64,000 nucleotides of DNA from Halomarina salina (GCF_023074835.1 NZ_JALLGW010000002.1:496001-560000), one strand, 5' to 3'. Counted from the first letter of the stretch, positions 24,609-33,119 are shown. The notes: generated by a model not told the origin, from the letters alone. Numbers and translations: made by a program.

Positions 24609-25936
24609 GCGTCGTCACCCCGAGTGTCGGCGGTTCGGGTGTCGGCGCCACGAGTGCCGTCGTCGTCACCGTCGGCTTCGAGGCGCGTGAGGTCCGCCAG
24701 CGTCTCGCGGCGGGCGACCGTCTCGCCGTCGAGCGTGACGACGGCGGGTCGCGGTCGGGAGTTGTACGTCGAGGCCATCTCGTAGCCGTACGCGCCGGTC
24801 GTGCCGACCGTGAGCAGGTCGCCGCGCTCCGGAGCGGGGAGCACGCGCTCCTCGCCCAGCACGTCGGCCGTCTCGCAGACCGGCCCGGCGACGAGACAGA
24901 GCGTCGGGTCCCGCGCGTGGCGGTCGTCGCCGTCGACGGTGCCCGAGAGGCTCCGAATCTCGTGGTAGGCGTCGTACAGCGCGGGCCGGAGGAGCGTCGT
25001 CATCCCGGCGTCGACGCCGACGACGACCGTCTCCTCGGTCTCCTTCACGGTCGTCGCCTCGGTCAGGAGGATGCCCGCGTCCGCGACGACGTACCGTCCC
25101 GGTTCGACGGCGAGGCGGGCGTCACAGTCGAACGCGTCGCGGGTCGCGTCGGCGACCGACTCCAGGTCGAGCGGCGGTTCGTCCCGACTGTACGGGACGC
25201 CGAGCCCGCCGCCGACCGAGACGAACTCCGGCGCCGGGTCGAGTTCGTCGGCGAGCATCGCCATCCGGGCGACCAGCACCTCGTGGGCCGAGAGGTCCTC
25301 GCCGGAGACGCCGCTCCCGACGTGGGCGTGCAGGCCGACGAACTCACCCACGTCATCTGCCGCGGTGCAGACCTCGTCCGCCCGGTCGAACGGGACGCCG
25401 AACTGCGGGGCGTCGCCCGTCGTCACTTTCTCGTGGTGGCCCGCGCCGACGCCGGGGTTGACGCGGACGCAGAGGCGGCCGTCGTAGCCGCGTTCGGCCA
25501 GGGCGTCCAGCGCGTCCCGCGCGCCGACGGTGACGGTGAGGCCGTCGCCGCCCTCGCGCCACCAGTCCACGACGGCGTCGAGGTCGGCGGCGGGCGGGTT
25601 GACCGCGGTGTAGCGCACGCGTTCCGCCGGAAATCCTGCGTCGAGGGCTCGACGGACTTCGCCCGCGGAGGCGCACTCCGCGCCGAGTCCCGCCTGTTCG
25701 ACGGTTTCGAGGACTGTTCGGGTGGTGTTGGCCTTCACCGCGTAGTCGACCGTCGCGTCGGGGAACGCACCCAGCAGGCGCTCGCAGTTCTGCCGGACCC
25801 GGTCGGGGTCGAGGACGTACAGCGGCGTGCCGTACTCCGCGGCGAGCGAGCGGAGGCGCTCGGCGTCCCAGTCGGCGGGCCGTCGTACTGGCGGATTCGT
25901 CGTCCGCTCGCCTGCTGTCCGGTCCGACCCGCTCAT
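24605..25936 (-). CDS. lysA: Diaminopimelate decarboxylase
   Basis: PLP enzyme that decarboxylates meso-DAP to lysine. The fold-type III barrel carries the PLP lysine at residue 68 (DYAVKAN), the phosphate-binding GGGLGVPY, and the C-terminal GPVCETADVL with the cross-subunit Cys-Glu pair, followed by GAYGYEMASTYNSRPRP. The N-terminus (to about residue 22) is polar. The last 25 residues are Asp/Thr-rich and probably disordered. It sits third from last in the operon, so the pathway ends in lysine even though dapF and dapE are encoded after it; archaea have no DAP cell wall, so all flux should go to lysine. Confidence 0.96.
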   Translation of the reverse strand: MSGSDRTAGERTTNPPVRRPADWDAERLRSLAAEYGTPLYVLDPDRVRQNCERLLGAFPDATVDYAVKANTTRTVLETVEQAGLGAECASAGEVRRALDAGFPAERVRYTAVNPPAADLDAVVDWWREGGDGLTVTVGARDALDALAERGYDGRLCVRVNPGVGAGHHEKVTTGDAPQFGVPFDRADEVCTAADDVGEFVGLHAHVGSGVSGEDLSAHEVLVARMAMLADELDPAPEFVSVGGGLGVPYSRDEPPLDLESVADATRDAFDCDARLAVEPGRYVVADAGILLTEATTVKETEETVVVGVDAGMTTLLRPALYDAYHEIRSLSGTVDGDDRHARDPTLCLVAGPVCETADVLGEERVLPAPERGDLLTVGTTGAYGYEMASTYNSRPRPAVVTLDGETVARRETLADLTRLEADGDDDGTRGADTRTADTRGDDA

Positions 25937-26778
25937 TCGCGGAGCGCGCCCTCGCGCTGGGTCGCCTCCAGCGTCTCGTCCTCGACGTCGGTGGCGACTA
26001 CCGCGGGCTTGTACGCGCCGCCGTCGCCGAACAGATCGTGGTCGGCGACGCTCGACTCGACGTACCGCGTGAACGCCCGGCGATTCGACGGTAAGTGGCC
26101 GTACACCACCTCCTCCTCGACGAGGTCGTAGACGGGGATGCGCGGCGTGAGCAGCGTGTTCTCGCCGACGACGCTGCCCTCGCCGACGACGAATCCCGAG
26201 GTGACCCGGCAGCCGGCACCGAGCGAGACGTCGTCCTCGATGATCACAGGGGCGCTCTCGACGGGTTCGAGAACACCTCCCAGGAGCGTGTTCGCGCCGA
26301 GTTTCACGTCGTCGCCGACCTGCGCGCAGGAGCCGACCGTGTCACAGGAGTCGACGAGCGTCCCGTCGCCGACGTACGCGCCGACGTTGACGAAGCTCGG
26401 ACTCATCATGATGGCGTCGCTACCGAGGTACGCCCCGCGCCGAATCACGGTGCCGTCGGGCGTGTTCCGCGTCCCGCGACGGGCGAGGTCCCCCGTATCC
26501 CGGAGCGGGAGCACGTCGTTGTAGTCGACGTCGCCGTACGAGCGCTGGCGTGACTCCCGCAGGGAGAAGTTCAGCAGGATGCCGCGCTTGACCCACTCGT
26601 TGGCGGTCCACTCGCCGCCGTCGCTCTCCTTCTCGGCTGCGCGGACCTCGCCCGATTCGAGGGCGTCGAGGAAGTCGTCGAGCGTCGCCCGGTCGTCGTG
26701 GGTCACGTCGCTCGCGGCGAGGCCCGACTCGCGGCGCTCCCAGAGGTCCTCGACGTCCGATTCGAGCGCGTTCGTCAT
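25933..26778 (-). CDS. dapD: Tetrahydrodipicolinate N-succinyltransferase
   Basis: Adds succinate from succinyl-CoA to tetrahydrodipicolinate, which defines this as the succinylase variant of lysine synthesis. The helical N-terminus (LWERRESGLAA, DRATLDDFLDALESGEVRAAE) is followed by WTANEWVKRGILLNFSLRES. The left-handed beta-helix of hexapeptide repeats follows (RRGAYLGSDAIMMSPSFVNVGAYVGDGTLVDSCDTVGSCAQVGDDVKLGANTLLGG, from about residue 125). The C-terminus contains VYGHLPSNRRAFTRYVES. The 281-residue length is right. ATGA overlaps occur on both sides. Confidence 0.95.
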   Translation of the reverse strand: MTNALESDVEDLWERRESGLAASDVTHDDRATLDDFLDALESGEVRAAEKESDGGEWTANEWVKRGILLNFSLRESRQRSYGDVDYNDVLPLRDTGDLARRGTRNTPDGTVIRRGAYLGSDAIMMSPSFVNVGAYVGDGTLVDSCDTVGSCAQVGDDVKLGANTLLGGVLEPVESAPVIIEDDVSLGAGCRVTSGFVVGEGSVVGENTLLTPRIPVYDLVEEEVVYGHLPSNRRAFTRYVESSVADHDLFGDGGAYKPAVVATDVEDETLEATQREGALRE

Positions 26779-27542
26779 GCCAGCACCTCCTCGAACTCGT
26801 ACCAGCCAGCGTCACGACCCGCCAGCCACTCGGCCGCGTCGAGCGCACCGGACGCGAACACGCGCCGGGAGCCAGCGCGGTGGGCGAGCGTCAGCGACTC
26901 GTCGCCGCCCGCGAACAGCACCTCGTGTTCGCCACGGACGCCGCCCGCCCGCCGGGCGTGGACGCCGATGTCACCATCGTCCCGTGGAGCGACGCCCTCG
27001 CGGCCGTGGACGCGTTCGCCGGAGTCCTGGCCCGCGTCCGCTCGCTCGGCCTCGATGGCGTCGAGCAGCGCGTTCGCGGTGCCGCTGGGTGCGTCGCGCT
27101 TCTCGCGGTGGTGGGTCTCGGTCAGTTCGACGTCGTAGTCGGGGAGCAGTCGCGTCGCGCGCTCGACGAGGTCGGTCAGCACCGCGACGCCCCGCGAGAA
27201 GTTCGGCGCGTGCAGGACGGGCACCTCGTCGCTCGCCCGCCGGAGCGCGTCGAGCTGGTCGTCGGAGAAGCCGGTCGTCCCGATTACGGCCGGGACGCCT
27301 GCCTCCGCGCACGCGGCGACGTACTCGACGCTCGCTTCGGGGTCGGTGAAGTCCACCAGCGCGTCGGGTCGCTCCTCGGCGAGCAGGGTCGGGAGGTCGT
27401 CCGCCGGAGAGACCTCGAACCCGTCGACTCGCTCCGCGCCCCGCGACACGGCCAGCGTCTCGTCGCCGCGCTCGTCGGCCTCGGCGACGACCTCCTGAGC
27501 CATCCGGCCCGTCGCGCCCGTGACGGCGAGTCGCAGGCTCAT
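26775..27542 (-). CDS. dapB: 4-hydroxy-tetrahydrodipicolinate reductase
   Basis: NAD(P)H-dependent second step of DAP synthesis. The Rossmann motif VTGATGRMAQEV is at residues 7-18, IGTTGF is near 88-92, and the active-site ETHHREKRDAPSGTA has His144-His145 and Lys148. The C-terminal LTLAHRAGSRRVFASGALDAAEWLAGR is typical. The ATG at 27542 overlaps the dapA stop by four bases; a much longer open frame upstream runs through dapA in another frame and is not coding. Confidence 0.96.
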   Translation of the reverse strand: MSLRLAVTGATGRMAQEVVAEADERGDETLAVSRGAERVDGFEVSPADDLPTLLAEERPDALVDFTDPEASVEYVAACAEAGVPAVIGTTGFSDDQLDALRRASDEVPVLHAPNFSRGVAVLTDLVERATRLLPDYDVELTETHHREKRDAPSGTANALLDAIEAERADAGQDSGERVHGREGVAPRDDGDIGVHARRAGGVRGEHEVLFAGGDESLTLAHRAGSRRVFASGALDAAEWLAGRDAGWYEFEEVLA

Positions 27543-28459
27543 ACGTCCGCCTCCGGAGGCTGTGTCGGCTCTTCCTCGTCCCCTTCGAGACCCGTCAGCG
27601 CCTCGCGGAGTTCGTCTCGGTGGCGCTCGCTCAGCCGCGAGAGCGGCGAACGCAGGCGCTCGGGGTAGTCCTCGCGCATCGACAGCGCCGCCTTCAGCGG
27701 GATGGGGTTGGTCTCCAGGAACAGCGCCCGCGAGAGCGGCCCGAGGTCGTAGTGGTACTGGCGAGCGGCGACGAACTCGTCTTCGAGCGCCGCGTCGACC
27801 ATCGCCACCGTCCGCTCGGGTTCGACGTTCGCGGTGACGCTGATACAGCCCGTCGCTCCCATCGACATGAGCGGGAGGTTGAGCCCGTCCTCGCCCGAGA
27901 GGACCGAGAACGCCTCGTCCTGCGTCCGCTCGAGTATCTCGCCGGAGCGCCCCAGGTCGCCGCTGGCGGCCTTGTAGCCGACGACGTTGGGGTGGGAGGC
28001 GAGCGAGACGGCCGTCTCGACGGCGATGTTCCGTCCCGTCCGCGACGGGACGTTGTAGATCACCTGCGGCACGTCGAGGGTGTCCGCGACGGCCCGGAAG
28101 TGCTCCTCCATCCCGGCGGGTTCGGGGTTGTTGTAGTACGGCGAGATGAGCAGCAGGCCGTCCGCGCCTGCGTCGACGGAGCGCTGGGCGAGTTCCAGCG
28201 CCTCGTGGGTGGCGTTCGACCCCGCGCCCGCGACGACGGGCACGGTGACGGCGTCGGCCACCGTCTCGACGACGGCGACGTGTTCGTCGTGGGTCAGCGT
28301 CGCGCTCTCGCCGGTCGTCCCGACGGGGACGACCCCCGCGACGCCCGCGTCCTCCATCCGCCGGGCGTGGTCGGCGAGTGTCTCGTGGTCGATGCTGTCG
28401 TCGTCGTGGAACGGCGTCGGGAGTGCCGGATAGACACCGGCGTACGGTTGGTGTGTCAT
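27539..28459 (-). CDS. dapA: 4-hydroxy-tetrahydrodipicolinate synthase
   Basis: First committed step of lysine synthesis: condensation of pyruvate with aspartate semialdehyde. The TIM-barrel enzyme carries GTTGES (48-53), Tyr135 in YNVPSRTG and the Schiff-base Lys163 in GYKAASGD. The C-terminus (EGDEEEPTQPPEADV) is an acidic tail. It is the first gene of the six-gene lysine operon. Aspartokinase, aspartate-semialdehyde dehydrogenase and the DAP aminotransferase are not in the window. Upstream lies an unusual U-poor leader region; no lysine riboswitch is visible. Confidence 0.96.
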   Translation of the reverse strand: MTHQPYAGVYPALPTPFHDDDSIDHETLADHARRMEDAGVAGVVPVGTTGESATLTHDEHVAVVETVADAVTVPVVAGAGSNATHEALELAQRSVDAGADGLLLISPYYNNPEPAGMEEHFRAVADTLDVPQVIYNVPSRTGRNIAVETAVSLASHPNVVGYKAASGDLGRSGEILERTQDEAFSVLSGEDGLNLPLMSMGATGCISVTANVEPERTVAMVDAALEDEFVAARQYHYDLGPLSRALFLETNPIPLKAALSMREDYPERLRSPLSRLSERHRDELREALTGLEGDEEEPTQPPEADV

Positions 28460-28867
28460 GTGGTGTGTGGTCCGTCGTGGTCGTTGGGTCGTCGGTTAGT
28501 CGTCGGTGGGTGGTCCGACGTGAGTCCGTGGTGTCCCGGACCCGTCGTCGGTCGTGTCGTGTAGTCGCGTTGCTGTGTGGTCGAACTCGGAGAATAGCCC
28601 GCGACGGGTCGCCAGCCCGCCGTGAACCGACAGCTACGCGCGTTTCACGCGGTGGCGTACACACCCGCCCGCGGATGTGAGTCGCATACACGACGGACGG
28701 CGTCCCGACGACTTAGCGGTTGCGCCGAGCGCGACACCTGCCGGAACTCGCGCGTCTCACACACCCGAGCCGTCGCGGCGGCGCCGCCGGACGACGGCGA
28801 GCAGCCGGGAACGACCCGTCGACGGGGGAATACCAACCTCTTTGAGAGCGGGCGCGTGAGTCGACGT
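28460..28867. other. Divergent intergenic region with T-poor dapA leader
   Basis: No gene found in 408 bases. Next to dapA, the dapA-sense strand has only four T residues between 28461 and 28560. It is made of ACC, ACGAC and GACC-like runs, so a transcript here would be C/A-rich and largely unstructured. A possible dapA promoter box is GGCTATTCTC (around 28591-28600, sense strand), which would give a leader of over 100 bases. At the other end, CTCTTTGAG (28838-28846) is about 26 bases before the NYN gene and is its likely promoter box. Confidence 0.55.
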
Positions 28868-29365
28868 ATGCCACCGCTGCATCCCGACCAGCGCGTCGCG
28901 GTGCTCGCCGACGCGCGCAACCTCTACCACACCTCTCACAGCCTCTACTCCCGGAACGTCGACTACACGGCAGTACTCGACACGGCAGTGCAGGACCGTC
29001 GCCTCGTCCGCGCCATCGCGTACGTCGTCCGCGCCCACGCCCCCGAGGAGGAGTCGTTCTTCGACGCGCTGGACGACATCGGCTTCGAGACACGCATCAA
29101 GGACCTGAAGACGTTCTCCGACGGGACGAAGAAGGCCGACTGGGACGTCGGTATCAGCCTCGACGCCGTCACGCTCGCCGGCAAGGTGGACACCGTCGTC
29201 ATCTGCTCGGGTGACGGCGACTTCACCCGCCTCTGCTCGCACATCCGTCACGAGGGCACCCGCGTCGAGGTGATGAGCTTCGGCCCGTCTACCGCCGAGA
29301 CGCTCGTCGAAGCCGCCGACTCGTTCGTCGACATGAGCGAACAGAAAGAGAAGTACCTGCTGTAG
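28868..29365 (+). CDS. NYN-domain (LabA/DUF88-like) protein
   Basis: A 165-residue PIN-like fold protein, probably an RNA-processing nuclease. Conserved acidic positions are visible: Asp15 in AVLADARNLYHT, Asp near residue 94 in KADWDVGISLDAV, and the cluster CSGDGDFTRL near residue 115. C-terminal GTRVEVMSFGPSTAETLVEAADSFVDM is also typical of LabA-type proteins. Three acidic clusters imply a metal-dependent active site. It is a single gene with its own promoter box 26 bases upstream; the longer open sequence before this ATG is Arg/Thr-rich and non-coding. Confidence 0.88.
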   Translation: MPPLHPDQRVAVLADARNLYHTSHSLYSRNVDYTAVLDTAVQDRRLVRAIAYVVRAHAPEEESFFDALDDIGFETRIKDLKTFSDGTKKADWDVGISLDAVTLAGKVDTVVICSGDGDFTRLCSHIRHEGTRVEVMSFGPSTAETLVEAADSFVDMSEQKEKYLL

Positions 29366-29434
29366 GAACCGTCGCGTGAACACCGAAGAAGACGTGCCGT
29401 CGTAATCGGCTCCCCGTAGCGAGACGTCGCCGTC

Positions 29435-29617
29435 TCAGACCCGCGCGCCCTCTTCCGAGAGGCCGACGAGGAGCGACCCCGCGGCCATCGCGAGCGCGGC
29501 CACGAACCCGAGCGCGTTGACCACGAAGATGTCGGTGACGGCCGAGAAGAGGACGAAGAGGGTGCTGACGACCAGCAGCGCGACGCCGATCCAGAGCTGT
29601 CGTTTGTCGGTTGGCAT
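29435..29617 (-). CDS. Small two-helix membrane protein
   Basis: A 60-residue protein with two hydrophobic helices, WIGVALLVVSTLFVLFSAVTDI and ALGFVAALAMAAGSLLVGL, joined by a short turn (IFVVN). It has a basic N-terminus (MPTDKRQ), consistent with N-in, C-in topology. An isolated small gene between the NYN and PUA genes, convergent with the first. The family is not recognised. Composition and a clean ATG support it as real. Confidence 0.65.
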   Translation of the reverse strand: MPTDKRQLWIGVALLVVSTLFVLFSAVTDIFVVNALGFVAALAMAAGSLLVGLSEEGARV

Positions 29618-29800
29618 TGGCCGGGGCTACGGAATGGACGACATAAATCCCGTCGAAACCCGCCGACTGCGGTACGATTTGACATAGCACGGAGGCGGTG
29701 AACGGTTCGTCGTCTCTCGCCGTCGCTGGCCACGTGCCCACGACGCCCAGCGGCGGGGACGACTCGGGGCGTTTTTGTCCGCCGACGGACGACCACCGGC

Positions 29801-30262
29801 ATGGACGAGGACGAACGCGCGCGTCTGCGGACCGTCGCGGACTACCAGTTCGGGGCCGGGGCGGGCGCGGCGCTGTTCCCCGCCGACGAGTCGCTGACGG
29901 TGCTCCGGACCTCCACGGGGCGACCCCAGCAGGTGCTGAGCCACGACGAGGACCGACTCGTCTCCTACACCGTCGAGGGGCGGTTCACGCTCGCCGCCAG
30001 TGGCGGTCGACGGCTGTTCGACCGGCTCGGTGCCCCGCACGTCGAGGTCGGCGACGAGTCCGTCCCGTTCGTCCGCGACGGGAAGAACGCGTTCGCGAAG
30101 TTCGTCCAGGCCGTGGACGACGAGGTTCGCCCCGGCGACGAGGTGGCGGTGACGTTCGACGGGACCGTCATCGCCGTCGGGCGGGCGGAGCTACCCGCCG
30201 ACGGGATGCGCGACTTCCAGTCGGGCGTCGCGGTGAAGGTGCGAGAGGGTATCGACGCCTGA
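29801..30262 (+). CDS. PUA-domain RNA-binding protein
   Basis: A 153-residue protein whose second half (about residues 75-150) is a PUA domain: [45 protein letters not shown] and [16 protein letters not shown]. This is the archaeosine-transglycosylase style of PUA domain, which binds tRNA or other structured RNA. The N-terminal half ([20 protein letters not shown], ...[21 protein letters not shown]) resembles the region preceding PUA in archaeal TGT-related proteins. No catalytic domain is present, so it is probably an RNA-binding accessory subunit. A GTTTTTG box is 27 bases before the ATG. Confidence 0.8.
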   Translation: MDEDERARLRTVADYQFGAGAGAALFPADESLTVLRTSTGRPQQVLSHDEDRLVSYTVEGRFTLAASGGRRLFDRLGAPHVEVGDESVPFVRDGKNAFAKFVQAVDDEVRPGDEVAVTFDGTVIAVGRAELPADGMRDFQSGVAVKVREGIDA

Positions 30263-30356
30263 GTCGGCCGTCGTCTCGTCCCGACCAGTCGACCGCAAGC
30301 ACACCGTGGGCACCGAGTGCGCTGGGTTTTTGAGTGCTGCTACCGACCAGTCGCGT

Positions 30357-30788
30357 ATGTTTGGAGGAGGCGGCGGACTCGACCCGCGCAAGATGAAGCA
30401 GATGATGAAGCAGATGGGCATCGAGGTCACGGAGATCGACGCCAACGAGATCGTCATCCGGACCGACGACGAGGAACTCGTGTTCACCGACGTCGAGGTC
30501 CAGCGCATGGACGCGCAGGGCCAGGCGACCTACCAGATCGTCGGCGACCCCGAGTCCCGGCCGCTCGGCGAGGGCGGCGACAGTGGCGGTGATGGCGACG
30601 TGGACGTCGAGGAGGAGATCACGGCGAGCGGTGGCGCGGACGAGGTCGACGTCGGCGCTGGCGAGGAGATCCCCGACTCGGACGTCGAGATCGTCGCGCA
30701 GCGAACCGGCGCGAGCGAGGAGCAGGCCCGAGAAGCACTGGAAGCCGAGAACGGCGACCTGGCCGCGGCCGTCTCGCGACTGGAGTGA
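30357..30788 (+). CDS. nac: Nascent polypeptide-associated complex protein
   Basis: Archaeal homodimeric NAC, which binds emerging chains at the ribosome exit. The N-terminus [22 protein letters not shown] is diagnostic. The NAC beta-domain follows ([12 protein letters not shown] to about residue 65), then a long acidic linker and a C-terminal UBA domain ([34 protein letters not shown]). The linker is longer than in many archaeal NACs, making the protein 143 residues. A GGGTTTTTG box is 28 bases upstream. Its TGA overlaps the GTG start of trmI, a pairing common in archaea. Confidence 0.95.
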   Translation: MFGGGGGLDPRKMKQMMKQMGIEVTEIDANEIVIRTDDEELVFTDVEVQRMDAQGQATYQIVGDPESRPLGEGGDSGGDGDVDVEEEITASGGADEVDVGAGEEIPDSDVEIVAQRTGASEEQAREALEAENGDLAAAVSRLE

Positions 30789-31510
30789 TACTTCTCGTCC
30801 GAGAGGACCGCGAATACCTCCGCGAGCGCGGCGACACCCTCGAAACCGACCTCGGCGTGCTGGAGATTCCCGAGGACGCGACCCCCGGCGAGACCCTGGA
30901 GACGCATCTGGGCGAGCAGTTCGAGGTTCGCGAACTTCGCGGCCCCGACCTGTTCAACCACCTCGAACGTACCGGCGCGCCGATGATGCCCCGCGACATC
31001 GGTCTCGTCGTCGGGCACACCGGCATCGCCGCGGGCGACCGCGTGCTCGACGCCGGGACCGGGACGGGCGTCCTGAGCGCCTACCTCGGTCGCGTCGGCG
31101 CGCGGGTCACGACGTACGAACGCGACCCCGAGTTCGCCGAAGTGGCGCGGTCGAACATGGCGATGGCGGAGGTGACCGACCTCGTGGACGTGCGCGTCGG
31201 CGACCTCGCCGCCGACCTCGACGACGTCGTCGCCGAGGAGGACCCCTTCGACGTGCTCACGCTCGACACCGAGGACGCACCAGCGGTCGCCGCCCGCGCC
31301 GACGAACTGCTCGTTCCCGGCGGGTATCTCGTCGCGTACGTCCCGTTCGTCGAGGGGACCAGAGCGGTCGTCGAGGCGGCCCGCGAGTCGCTCGGCGAGG
31401 TCGAGACGTTCGAGACCATCCAGCGCCGGATGGACTTCGACGACCGCGGCTCCCGCCCAGGAACCGCGGGCGTCGGCCATACTGGGTATCTCGTCTTCGC
31501 CAGAGCGTAG
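30785..31510 (+). CDS. trmI: tRNA (adenine-N1)-methyltransferase (TrmI)
   Basis: SAM-dependent enzyme forming 1-methyladenosine at positions 57/58 of tRNA. It has the N-terminal beta-barrel ([19 protein letters not shown]), the linker [23 protein letters not shown], motif [13 protein letters not shown] (88-95 core), [15 protein letters not shown], and [28 protein letters not shown]. The 241-residue length is standard. The start is a GTG overlapping the nac stop (GTGA), so the two are translated from one message. The two-gene unit links tRNA modification with nascent-chain handling only by co-expression. Confidence 0.93.
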   Translation: MILLVREDREYLRERGDTLETDLGVLEIPEDATPGETLETHLGEQFEVRELRGPDLFNHLERTGAPMMPRDIGLVVGHTGIAAGDRVLDAGTGTGVLSAYLGRVGARVTTYERDPEFAEVARSNMAMAEVTDLVDVRVGDLAADLDDVVAEEDPFDVLTLDTEDAPAVAARADELLVPGGYLVAYVPFVEGTRAVVEAARESLGEVETFETIQRRMDFDDRGSRPGTAGVGHTGYLVFARA

Positions 31511-31611
31511 CGCTACTGTCGAGAGATCCAGCCAGTTCCACCCCGCTTCGAACCGGCAACCGCGAGGGTCGCGGGTAGTCTTATACTGACGACGACCGTA
31601 CCACTCCTGTC

Positions 31612-31836
31612 ATGAGCGAGTCAGAACCAGACGCGGAGCTGGACGAGACGACGACGACCTGGCCCGACCTCGGCATCGCACTGTACGACCGGCTGACGGG
31701 ACGCAACGCCGTCATCGAGTACGAGTTCGACGACATGAACGTCTTCGTCCCGAGTCGAGCGGGCGAGGACGCGGACCACGCCCACTGGCGACTCGACGGC
31801 ACGCTCACCATCTCGACGCGGGAGCGAGACGATTGA
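31612..31836 (+). CDS. Uncharacterised acidic protein
   Basis: A 74-residue protein with a disordered acidic N-terminus (MSESEPDAELDETTTT) followed by WPDLGIALYDRLTGRNAVIEYEFDDMNVFVPS and a C-terminal beta-rich segment (HWRLDGTLTISTRERDD). A CTTATAC box about 29 bases before the ATG supports expression. The stop overlaps the next gene. This and the following gene look like a two-gene unit; neither is recognised. Confidence 0.7.
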   Translation: MSESEPDAELDETTTTWPDLGIALYDRLTGRNAVIEYEFDDMNVFVPSRAGEDADHAHWRLDGTLTISTRERDD

Positions 31837-32168
31837 GCCGAGCGCGTGCCCTCGACGTCACCGCCGACCTGACGCTCACGATCGACGGCGAACCTATCGC
31901 TATCGAGTCGTACACCGACACGGTACTCGTCGACTTCCCGTCGGTACGGGCGCTCGCCGCCGTCGCACGGACGGAGCGCCAGCGACTGCCCTCACTGGAA
32001 CGCACGCTCCGCCGGATGGACCTGACGGTCGTCGTCCTCGTCGACGGCGTGGCGGTCGGGACGGTCGGGGCGCGCGCGAAGCCGCAGTCGAACCGACTCC
32101 CGCTGGAAGTCGACGCGGGAGGGACGCTCCGGGCGGCCGTCGCCGCACCGCTTCGCTTCTTCAACTGA
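31833..32168 (+). CDS. Uncharacterised protein, TTG start overlapping previous stop
   Basis: A 111-residue protein with the look of a compact alpha/beta fold: LDVTADLTLTIDGEPIAIESYTDTVLVDFPSVRALAAVART, then SLERTLRRMDLTVVVLVDGVAVGTVGARAKP and LRAAVAAPLRFFN. Its N-terminal strands echo the C-terminal strands of the preceding protein, so the two may form a complex. No ATG or GTG is available in frame near the beginning; the TTG overlaps the previous TGA (TTGA), which fits translational coupling. Its last eight bases overlap the convergent gene. Function unknown. Confidence 0.65.
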   Translation: MSRARALDVTADLTLTIDGEPIAIESYTDTVLVDFPSVRALAAVARTERQRLPSLERTLRRMDLTVVVLVDGVAVGTVGARAKPQSNRLPLEVDAGGTLRAAVAAPLRFFN

Positions 32169-32760
32169 CCGCGCGGACGAACCGGACGAGGTCGTCACGA
32201 GACGCCTGTGGCGTCGGTACCTCAACCCCCTCACCGACCAGTTCGCGAAGGTCGGTCGGGTAGGCGCCACCGGCGATGCGGAACTCGCCGTCGGTCGACC
32301 AGACGCCGAGCCACCCCTCGACGGCCAGCGCTCGCTCGTCCTCGACCGGAAGCCGACCGCGGTACGACTGGAGTCGTACCCGGTCGCCAGCGCTCGTCCG
32401 AATCCGCTCGTTCCGGTCGCGAGCGACGTCGACGAAGCCTCGCTCCCCCAGGTCGTCGAGGAACGCTCGATGGGCCTCGCTGGAGACCATCGGCCGGACC
32501 ATCGCCGTCCCGATACCGGGCGCGAGCGGTGGTGAGAAGACGACGCGCGTCGCGAAGACGAACCGCCACGTCCGGTCCACCCCGGTCGCCGCTCCGACGC
32601 GCTCTCGCAGGGACTCGTCCTCGTAGACCTGCGTCGCGCCCTCGACGCGTGCCGCTGGCAGCGTCGCCAGCGTCTCCGCACGCGATTCGAGCGGGGACCA
32701 GTTACCCGCCGAGAGCAGTCGCTCGGGGACCTCCGGCGGTCGCAGACTGTCGGGGGCCAT
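32161..32760 (-). CDS. Uncharacterised haloarchaeal protein (possibly DUF6517-like)
   Basis: A 199-residue soluble protein. Segments WSPLESRAETLATLPAARVEGATQVYED, TWRFVFATRVVFSPPLAPGIG and AFLDDLGERGFVDVARDRNERIRTSAGDRVRLQSYRG recall a haloarchaeal family I associate with DUF6517, but I am not certain. The rest is beta-rich (LAVEGWLGVWSTDGEFRIAGGAYP). I start at the ATG of MAPDSLRPPEV; a GTG four codons upstream is also open. There is no signal peptide. Its 3-prime end overlaps the convergent gene by eight bases. Confidence 0.7.
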   Translation of the reverse strand: MAPDSLRPPEVPERLLSAGNWSPLESRAETLATLPAARVEGATQVYEDESLRERVGAATGVDRTWRFVFATRVVFSPPLAPGIGTAMVRPMVSSEAHRAFLDDLGERGFVDVARDRNERIRTSAGDRVRLQSYRGRLPVEDERALAVEGWLGVWSTDGEFRIAGGAYPTDLRELVGEGVEVPTPQASRDDLVRFVRAVS

Positions 32761-32948
32761 CGTCCTCACCACGGCGGCCGGACTAATCAGTCCGGGTGTC
32801 TGAGCGAACAGGCGACACGCTCCCCCGCGAGACGACGTGTCGCGCTCCCGCTACACGTCCCGCGGTGACTGGCTACGTCACGCGCAGGGCTGGTCGCGTA
32901 CTCTGACTTGAACGTTCGGAGTGTGTTGCAGTGCTGGGCAGTTGGCTC

Positions 32949-33108
32949 GTGTGTCGTACCGCGAGCGAACGAAGTGAGCGAGCGGGCCAAGGAACCCGTG
33001 AGCCGAAGGCGAACGGGTGACGCTGGCTTTTGGTCCAGATTTTGCCAGCGAGTCAGTGACGACAGCCGAGCAACGCGAGGCTCGTCGTCACGTCGCGAGC
33101 GCAGCAAA
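32949..33108. repeat. Cluster of stem-loop repeats in the 32761-33119 intergenic region
   Basis: A CGAGCGAACGAAGTGAGCGAG-type stretch (32961-32982) is followed by three stem-loops. The first (32994-33018) has ACCCGT/ACGGGT arms, symmetric GA/GA internal mismatches and an inner GCC-GAA-GGC hairpin. The second (33021-33050) has CGCTGGC/GCCAGCG arms. The third (33058-33090) has an 11-bp stem with one bulge and a loop of about ten bases. GTACCGCGA-x-CGA and CTTTTG-x-CCAGA elements recur in the cluster near 42079-42187. No gene or tRNA is visible in this 359-base gap. Confidence 0.6.
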
Positions 33109-33119
33109 AGGTGGGTGCT

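Noticed and set aside
28460-28600. Lysine riboswitch or lysine leader peptide before dapA
   Set aside because: No L-box-like stems or conserved core are visible, and there are no AAA/AAG codon runs in any frame of the leader.
31530-31600. A tRNA-like TTCGAA segment near the trmI 3-prime end
   Set aside because: The flanking bases do not form a T-stem, and no acceptor or anticodon stem can be drawn.
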